Source: CAZNVB01 sp964651495
GTDB taxonomy: Bacteria > Acidobacteriota > Aminicenantia > Aminicenantales > UBA8522
Direction of reading: 5' to 3'
DNA: 5,633 nucleotides
Assembly: GCA_964651495.1 (NCBI GenBank)
Contig: CAZYWP010000162.1
Span: 1-5,633, forward strand
In this document: positions 1 to 5,462 of the stretch, one piece after another
How the letters are laid out: each line of letters opens with the position of its first letter
How positions within the stretch are numbered: the stretch's first letter is position 1
Notes under the pieces: model-generated
Database searches by the model: none
What the model saw: the letters and a program-made list of their open reading frames with translations, nothing else
What the model was told of the DNA's origin: nothing
Translations under genes and position numbers: made by a program

Positions 1-1516
1 TGTTGGGGAAATTGATTGTCTTGGAGACCGAGTTGTCCACGTGCTTCTGGAAGGCCGCCTGCATCCGGATGTGCCATTCGGGCAAGATCTCGTGGGCGGT
101 GCGGAAATAATCGGGGAGGGGGTCTTTCGGATGGGCGCTTTTCCACTCCTCGTAAATCGGATGGACATCCTTGATTTCGCCGTCGATGATCTTGGAGGTG
201 AACTCGAAGGCGAAGACGGGCTCGATGGAGGATGAACAGCCGGCGATGCGAGAGATCGTTCCGGTCGGCGCGATGGTCAGGATCGTGGCGTTGCGCATCT
301 TCTTTCCTTTGAAGACTGACTTGGCGATATTGGGGAAACTCCCGCGTTCTTCAGCCAGCGCCACCGATGCCGTGCTTGCTTCTCGGCGCATGAAGGCCAT
401 GATTTTTTCGGCCAACTTCACCGCCGGGGTGGAATCGTACTTGATCTTCATCTTGAGGAGCAGGTCGGCCCAGCCCATGACTCCGAGCCCGATGCGGCGG
501 TTGGCCCTGGTCATCTTCTCGATCTGCGGCAGGGGATATTTGTTGACGTCGATGACATCGTCGAGGAAACGCACGGCCAGCGAGGTCGTCTGGCTGAACC
601 GTTCCCAGTCGAATTGGTCTTTTTTCTGCTGGCTGAAATAGTTGGCCAGGTTGATCGAACCCAGGTTGCAGGATTCGTATTCATGGAGCGGCTGCTCCCC
701 GCAGGGATTGGTCGCCCGGATCGGGCCGAGCGGCCGGGTCGAGTTGTGCTCGTTGATCCGGTCGATAAAGATGAGGCCCGGATCACCCACCGCCCAGGCC
801 GACTCGACGATCTGGTCGAAAATCTGCCGCGCCTTTTTCTGGCCGACGACTTTCTTGTGATAAGGGTCGGAGATGTCGTAGGCGCCGTCGTTTTTGACCG
901 CCGCCATGAAGGCTTCGGTGGCCGCCACCGAGATGTTGAAATTGTTCACGCTCCGGCCGTCGATCTTCATCCGGATGAACTCTTCGATGTCGGGGTGGTC
1001 GGCCCGCAGGATGCCCATGTTGGCGCCGCGGCGGGTGCCGCCCTGTTTGACCGCCTCGGTGGCGGAGTCGATGACCCGGAGGAAGGAGACGGGACCCGAG
1101 GCGATCCCCTGAGTTTTCTTGACGAAGCTGCCCTTCGGCCGGAGCAGGCTGAAATCAAACCCCGTCCCGCCCCCCTCCTTATGGACGAGGGCGGCGTTCT
1201 TGACCGTTTCGAAGATAGAATCAAGGGAGTCCTCGATCGGCAGGACGAAACAGGCGCTGAGGCACATATCCCTCCCGGCGCCGGTCAGGGTGGGGCTGTT
1301 GGGCAGGAAGTCGCGGGCGATCATCAGGTCAAAAAACTTTTTCGCCCAGCGCTCCTGGTCTTTTTTCGCTTTCTCGGCGATGGCGATATAGCGGGCTACC
1401 CGCCAGAAGACATCGGCCGGCTCTTTGTCCAGAAACTCACCCTCTTCATTACGCATGAAATAACGGGCTTTGAGGATCTTGAGGGCGTTCTCGCTGAAGG
1501 GCTTGTGTTCCGGCAT
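1..1516 (-). CDS. nrdJ: Adenosylcobalamin-dependent (class II) ribonucleoside-diphosphate reductase, N-terminal part
   Basis: Makes deoxyribonucleotides by reducing the ribose 2'-OH of ribonucleotides in the cytoplasm; class II enzymes make their thiyl radical with adenosylcobalamin and need neither oxygen nor a small subunit. Reading down from ATG at 1514-1516, 505 codons stay open to the window edge, so the C-terminus is missing. Visible landmarks: the first redox cysteine C89 in LSACFV; KEGGGTGFDFS near 113-123; GGTRRGANMG at 159-168; the active-site triad N270, C272, E274 in TNPCGEQPL; the second redox cysteine C283 in ESCNLGSINL; and PTGTISRIAGCSSSIEP near 417-433. The 11-residue spacing between C272 and C283 fits the NrdJ type. 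This start is chosen because AGGAGAGG (1521-1528) lies just upstream. No N-terminal ATP-cone is seen; the protein begins close to the first conserved block. No nrdB-like gene is in the window. Family assignment is firm; the B12-dependent subclass rests on overall sequence resemblance. Confidence 0.95.
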   Translation of the reverse strand, partial: MPEHKPFSENALKILKARYFMRNEEGEFLDKEPADVFWRVARYIAIAEKAKKDQERWAKKFFDLMIARDFLPNSPTLTGAGRDMCLSACFVLPIEDSLDSIFETVKNAALVHKEGGGTGFDFSLLRPKGSFVKKTQGIASGPVSFLRVIDSATEAVKQGGTRRGANMGILRADHPDIEEFIRMKIDGRSVNNFNISVAATEAFMAAVKNDGAYDISDPYHKKVVGQKKARQIFDQIVESAWAVGDPGLIFIDRINEHNSTRPLGPIRATNPCGEQPLHEYESCNLGSINLANYFSQQKKDQFDWERFSQTTSLAVRFLDDVIDVNKYPLPQIEKMTRANRRIGLGVMGWADLLLKMKIKYDSTPAVKLAEKIMAFMRREASTASVALAEERGSFPNIAKSVFKGKKMRNATILTIAPTGTISRIAGCSSSIEPVFAFEFTSKIIDGEIKDVHPIYEEWKSAHPKDPLPDYFRTAHEILPEWHIRMQAAFQKHVDNSVSKTINFPN

Positions 1517-1520
1517 GGGG

Positions 1521-1528
1521 CCTCTCCT
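1521..1528 (-). promoter_or_regulatory. Ribosome binding site of nrdJ
   Basis: AGGAGAGG on the minus strand, ending 4 nt before the ATG at 1516 (the core AGGAG is 7 nt away). It is a strong Shine-Dalgarno match and fixes the nrdJ start. Confidence 0.8.
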
Positions 1529-1532
1529 AGTT

Positions 1533-1553
1533 AATTTATAGAATCTATAAATT
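1533..1553. promoter_or_regulatory. 21-bp AT-rich palindrome in the nrdJ leader (possible operator or hairpin)
   Basis: Arms AATTTATAGA and TCTATAAATT are exact reverse complements around one central base (1543). The site lies between the predicted nrdJ promoter and the nrdJ ribosome binding site, about 16 bp upstream of the start codon. Full two-fold symmetry over two helical turns is typical of a dimeric repressor operator. As RNA it could form an AU-rich hairpin next to the ribosome binding site. It does not resemble the NrdR box as I know it, and the cognate regulator is unknown. Confidence 0.55.
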
Positions 1554-1572
1554 CAGTAAAACAACTACCGAT

Positions 1573-1602
1573 AGTATATATCAAGACCGGTCCCCCTATC
1601 AA
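1573..1602 (-). promoter_or_regulatory. Predicted sigma70-type promoter of nrdJ
   Basis: On the minus strand, TTGATA (1597-1602, 5 of 6 to consensus) and TATACT (1573-1578, 5 of 6) are separated by 18 bp. The predicted start of transcription is near 1566, giving a leader of about 50 nt that includes the palindrome at 1533-1553. The promoter begins only about 25 bp after the stop of the upstream gene on the same strand, so nrdJ probably has its own promoter rather than depending on read-through. Confidence 0.55.
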
Positions 1603-1626
1603 TGGGAGTCACAGCTACGACTTTGG

Positions 1627-1920
1627 CTACTTTTTGCCGACGGCGCGAAGCTTCGAGACGATGGTGGCCTCTTTGTCCAGGCGGTGGTCCACCCGGAGGT
1701 CGATGTGGATGCGCTTTGCCCCCATCTTCAGGATGGCCCGGTGGGCGCCCTGAACAACCCGGAAGAGCGTCGCCAGGTCGGGCGCTTCGATGGTCGTCGA
1801 CATGCCGCCCGTCTCGCTGCGCAGGCCCGAGGCTTCGATCGCTCGGATGGCCTCTTTGACGAACCGGCTGACAGAGGGGCCCTCGCTGGTCGGGAAAATC
1901 GATAATTCGGCGATGATCAC
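1627..1920 (-). CDS. MTH1187/YkoF-type thiamine-binding family protein
   Basis: A 97-residue protein of the small ferredoxin-like family (MTH1187, Thiamine_BP, formerly DUF77). Members are cytoplasmic oligomers, some shown to bind thiamine or related ligands; the precise role is unsettled. Family signs: an N-terminal strand VIIAELSIFPTSEGPSVS, then a helix (RFVKEAIRAIEASG), a middle block GGMSTTIEAPDLATLFRVVQ, a helix AHRAILKMGAKRI, and a final strand HIDLRVDHR. I place the start at GTG (1918-1920): AGAGG (1928-1932) lies 7 nt upstream, and family proteins begin right at this first strand. An in-frame ATG at 1959 would add 13 residues across the ribosome binding site and promoter region and is less likely. 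It is divergent from the HypE-like gene and 110 bp upstream of nrdJ on the same strand. No terminator is seen between it and nrdJ. Confidence 0.85.
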   Translation of the reverse strand: MIIAELSIFPTSEGPSVSRFVKEAIRAIEASGLRSETGGMSTTIEAPDLATLFRVVQGAHRAILKMGAKRIHIDLRVDHRLDKEATIVSKLRAVGKK

Positions 1921-1927
1921 TTTTTTT

Positions 1928-1932
1928 CCTCT
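1928..1932 (-). promoter_or_regulatory. Ribosome binding site deciding the GTG start of the thiamine-binding gene
   Basis: AGAGG on the minus strand, followed by seven A and then GTG (1918-1920). This spacing supports the GTG start over the upstream in-frame ATG at 1959. Confidence 0.6.
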
Positions 1933-1938
1933 GGAATT

Positions 1939-1959
1939 ATTATATAATCTATTGGCCAA
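1939..1959. promoter_or_regulatory. Divergent promoter region with two adjacent palindromes
   Basis: ATTATATAAT (1939-1948) is a perfect palindrome and supplies a TATAAT -10 element on each strand (1943-1948 plus; 1939-1944 minus). TTGGCCAA (1952-1959) is a second perfect palindrome. The plus -10 would start transcription near 1955, giving a leader of about 40 nt for the HypE-like gene. The minus -10 would start near 1932, right at the ribosome binding site of the thiamine-binding gene. No good -35 is seen for either direction, so an activator or a different sigma factor could be involved. Confidence 0.4.
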
Positions 1960-1994
1960 ATAGAGAACCCGGAGAATTTGAGAGGGAGGCCGAG

Positions 1995-3053
1995 ATGCCG
2001 AGTGAGCTTCCGGAAATGGGAAAAATTTCCTCGGACGTTTTTGACGAGTTGATCTACCCGCATCTGGGCCGGCGCCGGAAAACGGTCCTGGTCGGGCCGA
2101 AGCACGGCGTGGACATCGGGATCGTCGATATCGGCGGAGGGAAAGTCATGGCCCTGACCACCGACCCGGTGTTCATCGTGCCCGAGTACGGGTTTGAGAG
2201 GGCGGCCTGGTTCGCCGTCCACATCCTCTGTTCGGACGCAGTGACCTCGGCGCTCCGGCCGACCTATCTGTCCATCGACCTCAACCTGCCGCTCCGCATG
2301 ACCAGAGAACAACTCGAGGTCGTCTGGAGGAAGATCGATGCGGAGTGCAATAGACTGGGCGTGGCCATCGTCTGCGGCCACACGGCCCGCTACGCCGGCT
2401 GCGATTATCCGATGGTCGGGGGGGCGACGGTCATCAGCGTCGGCGAGAAATCGCGCTATGTTACGCCCCAGATGGCCAAGCGGGGAGATATCGTGGTCAT
2501 TACCAAGGGGGCGGCGATCGAGGCGACCGGGATTTTTGCCCTGGCCTTCAAGGACCGGATCGCCGGATATTTCGGCGAGGAATTCAGCCGGCGGGCCGAG
2601 GGCATTTTCTATCAGATGTCGGTGGTCGAGGACGCGTTGACGGCCGCATCGGTGGGGACGCGGGAGAACGGCGTCACGGCCATGCACGACGCCACCGAGT
2701 GCGGCGTCTGGGGCGGCCTATATGAAGTGGCCAAGGCTTCGCGCGTCGGCATGAGGATCGAGAAGGAGAAAATCATCGTCCTGGATGAAGTGGAAAAAAT
2801 CTGCGCCAAATTCGGGATGGACCCGTATTCGTCCATCTCGGAGGGCACTCTGATCATCACCTGCAAGGAAAAGAAAGTGGATCTGTTGTTGAATAAACTT
2901 GCCCGGAAAAAGATTACCGCCTCGGTCGTCGGCGAGGTCATCCCGCAGAGCAAAGGAATCATCCTGGTCGAGAAGGGGAGGGAGCGGCCGCTCGAGCACC
3001 CGCGCGTTGATCCCTTCTGGCCGGCCTTCGCCCGCGCCCTGGAAGGGAAATGA
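1995..3053 (+). CDS. HypE-like AIR synthase-related protein (PurM superfamily)
   Basis: A 352-residue cytoplasmic protein of the AIR synthase/PurM superfamily (PurM, ThiL, SelD, HypE, PurL), whose members mostly use ATP to activate a carbonyl or phosphoryl group. It is closest in pattern to HypE. N-terminal domain: GVDIGIVDIGGG (38-49), TTDPVF with D57 (55-60), CSDAV with D81 (79-83), LRPTYLSIDLNLP (87-99), CGHTARY (127-133), GGATVISVG (142-150). C-terminal domain: KGAAIEATGIFA (171-182) and the ATP-site-like HDATECGVWGGLYEVA (231-246), corresponding to the HypE HDPTEGG block. True HypE ends in PRIC, whose cysteine carries the thiocarbamoyl/cyanide group; this protein ends in RALEGK, so classic hydrogenase maturation is unlikely. 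AGGGAGG (1983-1989) lies 5 nt before the ATG. It is divergent from the thiamine-binding gene, and no other hyp genes are visible. The substrate is unknown. Confidence 0.85.
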   Translation: MPSELPEMGKISSDVFDELIYPHLGRRRKTVLVGPKHGVDIGIVDIGGGKVMALTTDPVFIVPEYGFERAAWFAVHILCSDAVTSALRPTYLSIDLNLPLRMTREQLEVVWRKIDAECNRLGVAIVCGHTARYAGCDYPMVGGATVISVGEKSRYVTPQMAKRGDIVVITKGAAIEATGIFALAFKDRIAGYFGEEFSRRAEGIFYQMSVVEDALTAASVGTRENGVTAMHDATECGVWGGLYEVAKASRVGMRIEKEKIIVLDEVEKICAKFGMDPYSSISEGTLIITCKEKKVDLLLNKLARKKITASVVGEVIPQSKGIILVEKGRERPLEHPRVDPFWPAFARALEGK

Positions 3054-3075
3054 AAGCGGCTTTCTACTGAACTGT

Positions 3076-3960
3076 TTATCGCGTTGGCGGCGGGGTAACC
3101 GGGCCGTTTGCCACAATGGTGAGTGGAGTGCCGTCAGGGATGAGTTCGTAGAGCTCGCGGATATCCGGGTTGAACAGTGCGGCGCAGCCGTCCGTCCAGT
3201 CATAGAACTCGCGAACCTTCGCTGGGTCGGCATCGCCGACTTCGAGTCCGGGTGGAAGGGTGTCCAGCCGCGCGCGCTTGTCTTGCGCCACCTCCGCCGT
3301 GTACTCTGGGAGCTGGCCGTGCAGCAACAGGTTGCCTCCGAGACCCGTGTTCTGCGGCGGGCACTCGCCTTTCTTGAGCGCCGAGGCGATCTCGTCGAAC
3401 TGCCTCAGGTTGATCCGGCCCGTTTCGAGACCCGCACGCGCGTCAGCAAAGTTTGGGTATGAGATCCACAGCCCCAGGTAGTAGGTCGAGGGACGGTGGG
3501 CACAGATGAAGTACTCGCCCTCCGGCGTGCGCGAATCACCCGTCCTGATCTTGCGGCCGACAGGATTCTGTCCGAGCTGAACCCGGTAAGCCTTAATCAT
3601 TCTCCGGCCGACCCATAGCTCGAGCCGCCGCTGCGATTTGTTCAGCAGGAGCCGGGCGTCCTTCAGCTTTCCGTCCCGCAGACGCAGTCCGTAAACCTGA
3701 GCCAGCTCGGCGAGCGGGCGCTCCGGCCCGAAGAGTGTCGGATCGTAGAGGGCGTATGTCGTGTCCCAAGGGCCCTGGCGTGCGGCCGGGGTTGGCGGGG
3801 CGGGAAGCGCCTTCGGGACCCGAGGGCCGACCGCGCAGGAGACGAGAAACACCGAGATCGCGATTACGGCGAGAGTCCGGAAGGGCAGGCTCCTCCGGAA
3901 TCGAAAAACAATCCCCCCTGCCCCGTACAGGAGGAATCCCGCTGAAACAAGGGTGGTCAT
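3076..3960 (-). CDS. YafK-type L,D-transpeptidase-family lipoprotein (YkuD domain)
   Basis: A 294-residue predicted envelope protein. The family uses a catalytic cysteine to form or cut peptidoglycan cross-links, or to attach or release proteins on the sacculus. The N-terminus holds an apolar stretch (3-19), an arginine-rich break (20-28) and a second apolar stretch (30-41) ending in LVSC, a lipobox with C42, followed by a proline-rich linker (49-63). The YkuD domain runs from about 103 to 284: LLLNKSQRRLELWVG (105-118), SRTPEGEYFIC (143-153), GLWISYPNFADA (163-174), LLLHG with catalytic H214 (211-215), and WTDGCAALFNPDI with catalytic C259 (255-267). This TDGC..L.N form matches the YafK (COG3034) branch rather than the SHGCIR of ErfK enzymes. 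AGGAAGG (3965-3971) supports the ATG at 3960. It is convergent with the HypE-like gene, 22 bp away. Whether it acts as transpeptidase or hydrolase cannot be told. Confidence 0.88.
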   Translation of the reverse strand: MTTLVSAGFLLYGAGGIVFRFRRSLPFRTLAVIAISVFLVSCAVGPRVPKALPAPPTPAARQGPWDTTYALYDPTLFGPERPLAELAQVYGLRLRDGKLKDARLLLNKSQRRLELWVGRRMIKAYRVQLGQNPVGRKIRTGDSRTPEGEYFICAHRPSTYYLGLWISYPNFADARAGLETGRINLRQFDEIASALKKGECPPQNTGLGGNLLLHGQLPEYTAEVAQDKRARLDTLPPGLEVGDADPAKVREFYDWTDGCAALFNPDIRELYELIPDGTPLTIVANGPVTPPPTR

Positions 3961-3964
3961 CGTG

Positions 3965-4004
3965 CCTTCCTATACAAGATAAAAACCCGGCCAAGCCGTG
4001 TCAA
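3965..4004 (-). promoter_or_regulatory. Predicted promoter and ribosome binding site of the L,D-transpeptidase gene
   Basis: On the minus strand a perfect -35 TTGACA (3999-4004) is followed after 17 bp by TATCTT (3976-3981, 4 of 6 to the -10 consensus). AGGAAGG (3965-3971) precedes the ATG at 3960. The predicted start near 3969 falls inside the ribosome binding site, so the leader would be very short; this weakens the call. The -35 lies inside the remnant VOC frame. Confidence 0.4.
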
Positions 4005-4080
4005 GACCCGCTGCCATCGTCAGAAGATGAACCGAAACCGGATTATGGACCGCGATTTCAAAATGGATGACTCTGGGCAA
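3970..4080 (-). pseudogene. Truncated VOC (glyoxalase/bleomycin-resistance) family gene start
   Basis: A strong ribosome binding site AGGAGG (4086-4091) is followed 5 nt later by TTG (4078-4080) and a 36-codon frame starting (M)PRVIHFEIAVHNPVSV. That opening closely resembles the first strand of many VOC-family proteins (MPRVxHFEIxxxDPxRA). After about residue 17 the similarity stops: the expected FY..vFGW helix is absent and the frame ends at TAG (3970-3972), just before the transpeptidase gene. VOC proteins are normally about 120-150 residues, so this would be a 5' remnant, with the rest deleted or replaced. A real 36-residue peptide cannot be excluded. The identification rests on one short block. 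Confidence 0.45.
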
Positions 4081-4085
4081 GACAA

Positions 4086-4091
4086 CCTCCT
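4086..4091 (-). promoter_or_regulatory. Strong ribosome binding site of the VOC remnant
   Basis: AGGAGG on the minus strand, 5 nt before TTG (4078-4080). A full consensus site at this position supports the view that a real gene once started here. Confidence 0.5.
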
Positions 4092-4149
4092 TTCGCGAGG
4101 TGTTTCTATTTTATCTCGGGCCTCAAAGATATTCCACCGGCTTCGCTCC

Positions 4150-4236
4150 TTACGTCATCCACCGCATGCAGACGTAAAGATACTGGGCGTCGTTCTCGAA
4201 GTAGACCTGCCTCCTCCTTTTTAAAATAGACCTCAT
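4150..4236 (-). pseudogene. Possible C-terminal gene remnant (28 codons)
   Basis: A frame from ATG (4234-4236) to TAA (4150-4152) ends in VYFENDAQYLYVCMRWMT, a composition and pattern like the end of a real globular protein. It has no clear ribosome binding site and is closed upstream by a stop. A different frame just upstream reads VGYEVYFKKEEAG, so the remnant may carry a frameshift. I do not recognise the family. It could also be a chance frame. Confidence 0.25.
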
Positions 4237-4264
4237 AGCCCACTGTGCAATCGTAAGCCTTTAA

Positions 4265-4368
4265 TTAAAAGAGGCAAAAATAGCTGCCGGCTCCCACCGT
4301 CGCTGCTACCGGGCCGCTTCTCTGATCGATCTCACGAGGACTTAAGAAATACGGTTTTGGCCGGGTTG
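4265..4368 (-). other. Short open frame running out of the assembly gap
   Basis: In one minus-strand frame 33 codons are open from the gap edge (first complete codon at 4366) to TAA (4265-4267), ending GPVAATVGAGSYFCLF. If the gap hides more sequence this could be the tail of a gene, or chance. Because the true gap length is unknown, the frame cannot be joined to the Spy-like gene on the other side. Confidence 0.15.
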
Positions 4369-4468
4369 NNNNNNNNNNNNNNNNNNNNNNNNNNNNNNNN
4401 NNNNNNNNNNNNNNNNNNNNNNNNNNNNNNNNNNNNNNNNNNNNNNNNNNNNNNNNNNNNNNNNNNNN
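4369..4468. other. Assembly gap of 100 N
   Basis: Exactly 100 N, the usual placeholder for a scaffold gap of unknown size. It removes the 3' end of the Spy-like gene and leaves the link between the left and right parts of the window dependent on scaffolding. Confidence 0.98.
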
Positions 4469-4941
4469 CCCGCTGGGCCGTGGCCGGCCCCTTTTTCGCG
4501 GGGACAGACATGGTCCTCAAACATCCGCAAGAATGTCGCCTTCTGCTCGGGAGTCAGGACTTCTTTTTCTTTTAGAAGATTGAGGACAGCCTTTTTCTGA
4601 ATCTCCGCCTGGAGCCGGCTGATTTCTTCGATGAGCTTATCGATCGAAACGCTGTCAGGCGATTCTTTTTTCATCTCCTCGACCATCGCCCTTCTTTTTT
4701 CCCGCATCTGCGCCTGAATTCCTCCGGTTTCGGAATCAAAGGAAAAACGGATGTCCTTAATGCATTGTTCCTGCTCTCCGCTTAGACACAAGTGTCTTTC
4801 TAAGGAGGTCGCCCCGGCCGAGTTCGCGGCCGGATGCTTTCCCGGCGCTCGAAGCCAGCGATTGTAAGCGAATGTCAACAGCGCCGAAACGTTGATGACA
4901 ACAAGCAGGATTAGCCCCAAAGCCAGCAATCTTTTTTTCAT
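4469..4941 (-). CDS. Spy/CpxP/CnrX-like periplasmic metal-resistance family protein, C-terminus lost in gap
   Basis: 157 residues are readable before the gap. An N-terminal membrane segment (about 4-25, LLALGLILLVVINVSALLTF) follows MKKR and would act as signal anchor or signal peptide. A short linker leads to the helical Metal_resist/Spy-like domain: LERHLCLSGEQEQCIKDI (47-64, the LxLTxEQ-like motif), a charged helix rich in E, K, R and Q (77-93), then DSVSIDKLIEEISRLQAEIQ (96-115) and VLTPEQKATFLRMFEDHVCP (128-147). Such proteins are periplasmic chaperones or metal sensors; CnrX is the sensor partner of an ECF sigma/anti-sigma pair. H50, C52 and C60 near one end and H144 and C146 near the other are candidate metal or redox ligands (inference). 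The ATG overlaps the anti-sigma stop by 4 nt (ATGA), implying translational coupling. Residues apparently following the gap (QPGQNRIS) depend on the arbitrary N length. Confidence 0.8.
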
Positions 4942-5435
4942 TCGAGGTCTTCTTTCTTTAAATTCTGATGGCTGACGTAAAAATCGGCCACCGAGCCTCG
5001 CGGGATATTTTCAAAGCTGTCGAGAAATCGGCCGGTGAATGATTCTTCAGGCATGGGGGGGATTTTTCCTGTTTTGCCCATCTCGTTTCCGGCAAATATT
5101 CCTCCCAAAAAGACCGCCGCCACCGCCACCGGCCGGAGGATCCTCCAGGCTGCCATAAGAATGCCTTTCCGTCCAGATCTGAGATCCTCATAGGCCTCGA
5201 TTCTTTTTATGAGATTGGGGAAGAATGCGGGGGTCGGCCGGACTTCTTCTTGGGGAACCAAGTTTTTCCAGGCCCGGACAAATCGTTGAACAAGAAAGGC
5301 ACACTCCGGACAGGAATCAAGATGATTCTGGATTTCCAGAGGCGTTGCCCCCTCGATTTCTTTTTCAGCGATAGAGATCAAATTGCTCTGGACGAAGGCA
5401 CACGCCTTTATCCTGCCTGACGCGCTTTTTTTCAT
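4938..5435 (-). CDS. Anti-sigma factor with N-terminal zinc-finger (zf-HC2/ZAS) domain and one membrane span
   Basis: A 165-residue predicted inner-membrane protein that would hold the neighbouring ECF sigma factor inactive. The N-terminal cytoplasmic part has the ZAS signature: C12 and then HLDSCPEC with H38, C42 and C45 (Hx3Cx2C). A linker helix follows (46-90), then a membrane segment around 98-117 (ILRPVAVAAVFLGGIFAG) and a short tail of about 48 residues that would lie in the periplasm. It starts 27 nt after the sigma factor stop and its TGA overlaps the next ATG, so the three genes form one operon. The ribosome binding site is weak (AAAGAA just before ATG at 5435), so expression may depend on coupling to the sigma gene. 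The short outer tail fits a sensor role shared with the Spy-like protein. Some ZAS anti-sigmas respond to redox through the zinc site; whether this one does is unknown. Confidence 0.85.
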   Translation of the reverse strand: MKKSASGRIKACAFVQSNLISIAEKEIEGATPLEIQNHLDSCPECAFLVQRFVRAWKNLVPQEEVRPTPAFFPNLIKRIEAYEDLRSGRKGILMAAWRILRPVAVAAVFLGGIFAGNEMGKTGKIPPMPEESFTGRFLDSFENIPRGSVADFYVSHQNLKKEDLE

Positions 5436-5462
5436 TTCTTTATTATGGACACGGGATCGCCG

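Larger units (their letters stand above)
4092..4368. other. Mostly non-coding stretch with possible gene debris
   Basis: No complete gene is recognised between the VOC remnant and the assembly gap. On the minus strand two short protein-like frames are visible: one at 4150-4236 and one running out of the gap at 4265-4368. A third frame (about 4200-4260) reads VGYEVYFKKEEAG. Frame changes with protein-like content suggest a degraded gene. No tRNA-like structure, CRISPR-like repeat or convincing terminator is seen. GGCA and TGCC around 4273-4288 give only a 4-bp stem. Confidence 0.4.

Noticed and set aside
614..1534. Long plus-strand open frame of 306 codons opposite nrdJ
   Set aside because: It is antisense to a clearly recognised ribonucleotide reductase, shows no family motifs, and reflects the high-GC third positions of the real gene.
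1571..1585. AT-rich AGTATATATCAAG near the nrdJ promoter as an NrdR box
   Set aside because: Only the TATAT core matches; the flanking half-sites expected for NrdR are absent and no paired second box is seen.
1604..1626. Terminator after the thiamine-binding gene
   Set aside because: The only pairing seen (TCCC with GGGA around 1590-1608) overlaps the nrdJ promoter and has no T-run.
1921..1959. Upstream in-frame ATG (1959) as start of the thiamine-binding gene
   Set aside because: The extra 13 residues cross the ribosome binding site and the TATAAT palindrome, and family proteins start at the VIIAELS strand; GTG at 1920 fits better.
1917..2687. Minus-strand open frame of 256 codons opposite the HypE-like gene
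   Set aside because: Its composition is rich in R, H, D, G and P, as in shadow frames, and the plus-strand frame carries clear superfamily motifs and a good ribosome binding site.
3052..3064. Small palindrome GAAAGC-G-GCTTTC between the convergent genes as terminator
   Set aside because: The usable RNA stem is about 4 bp and no T-run follows in either direction.
4027..4224. Plus-strand 65-codon frame
   Set aside because: It has no ribosome binding site and no recognisable motif, and the opposite strand shows more protein-like content over the same bases.
4342..4368. QPGQNRIS as the true C-terminus of the Spy-like protein
   Set aside because: It depends on the gap being exactly 100 bases, which is a placeholder length.
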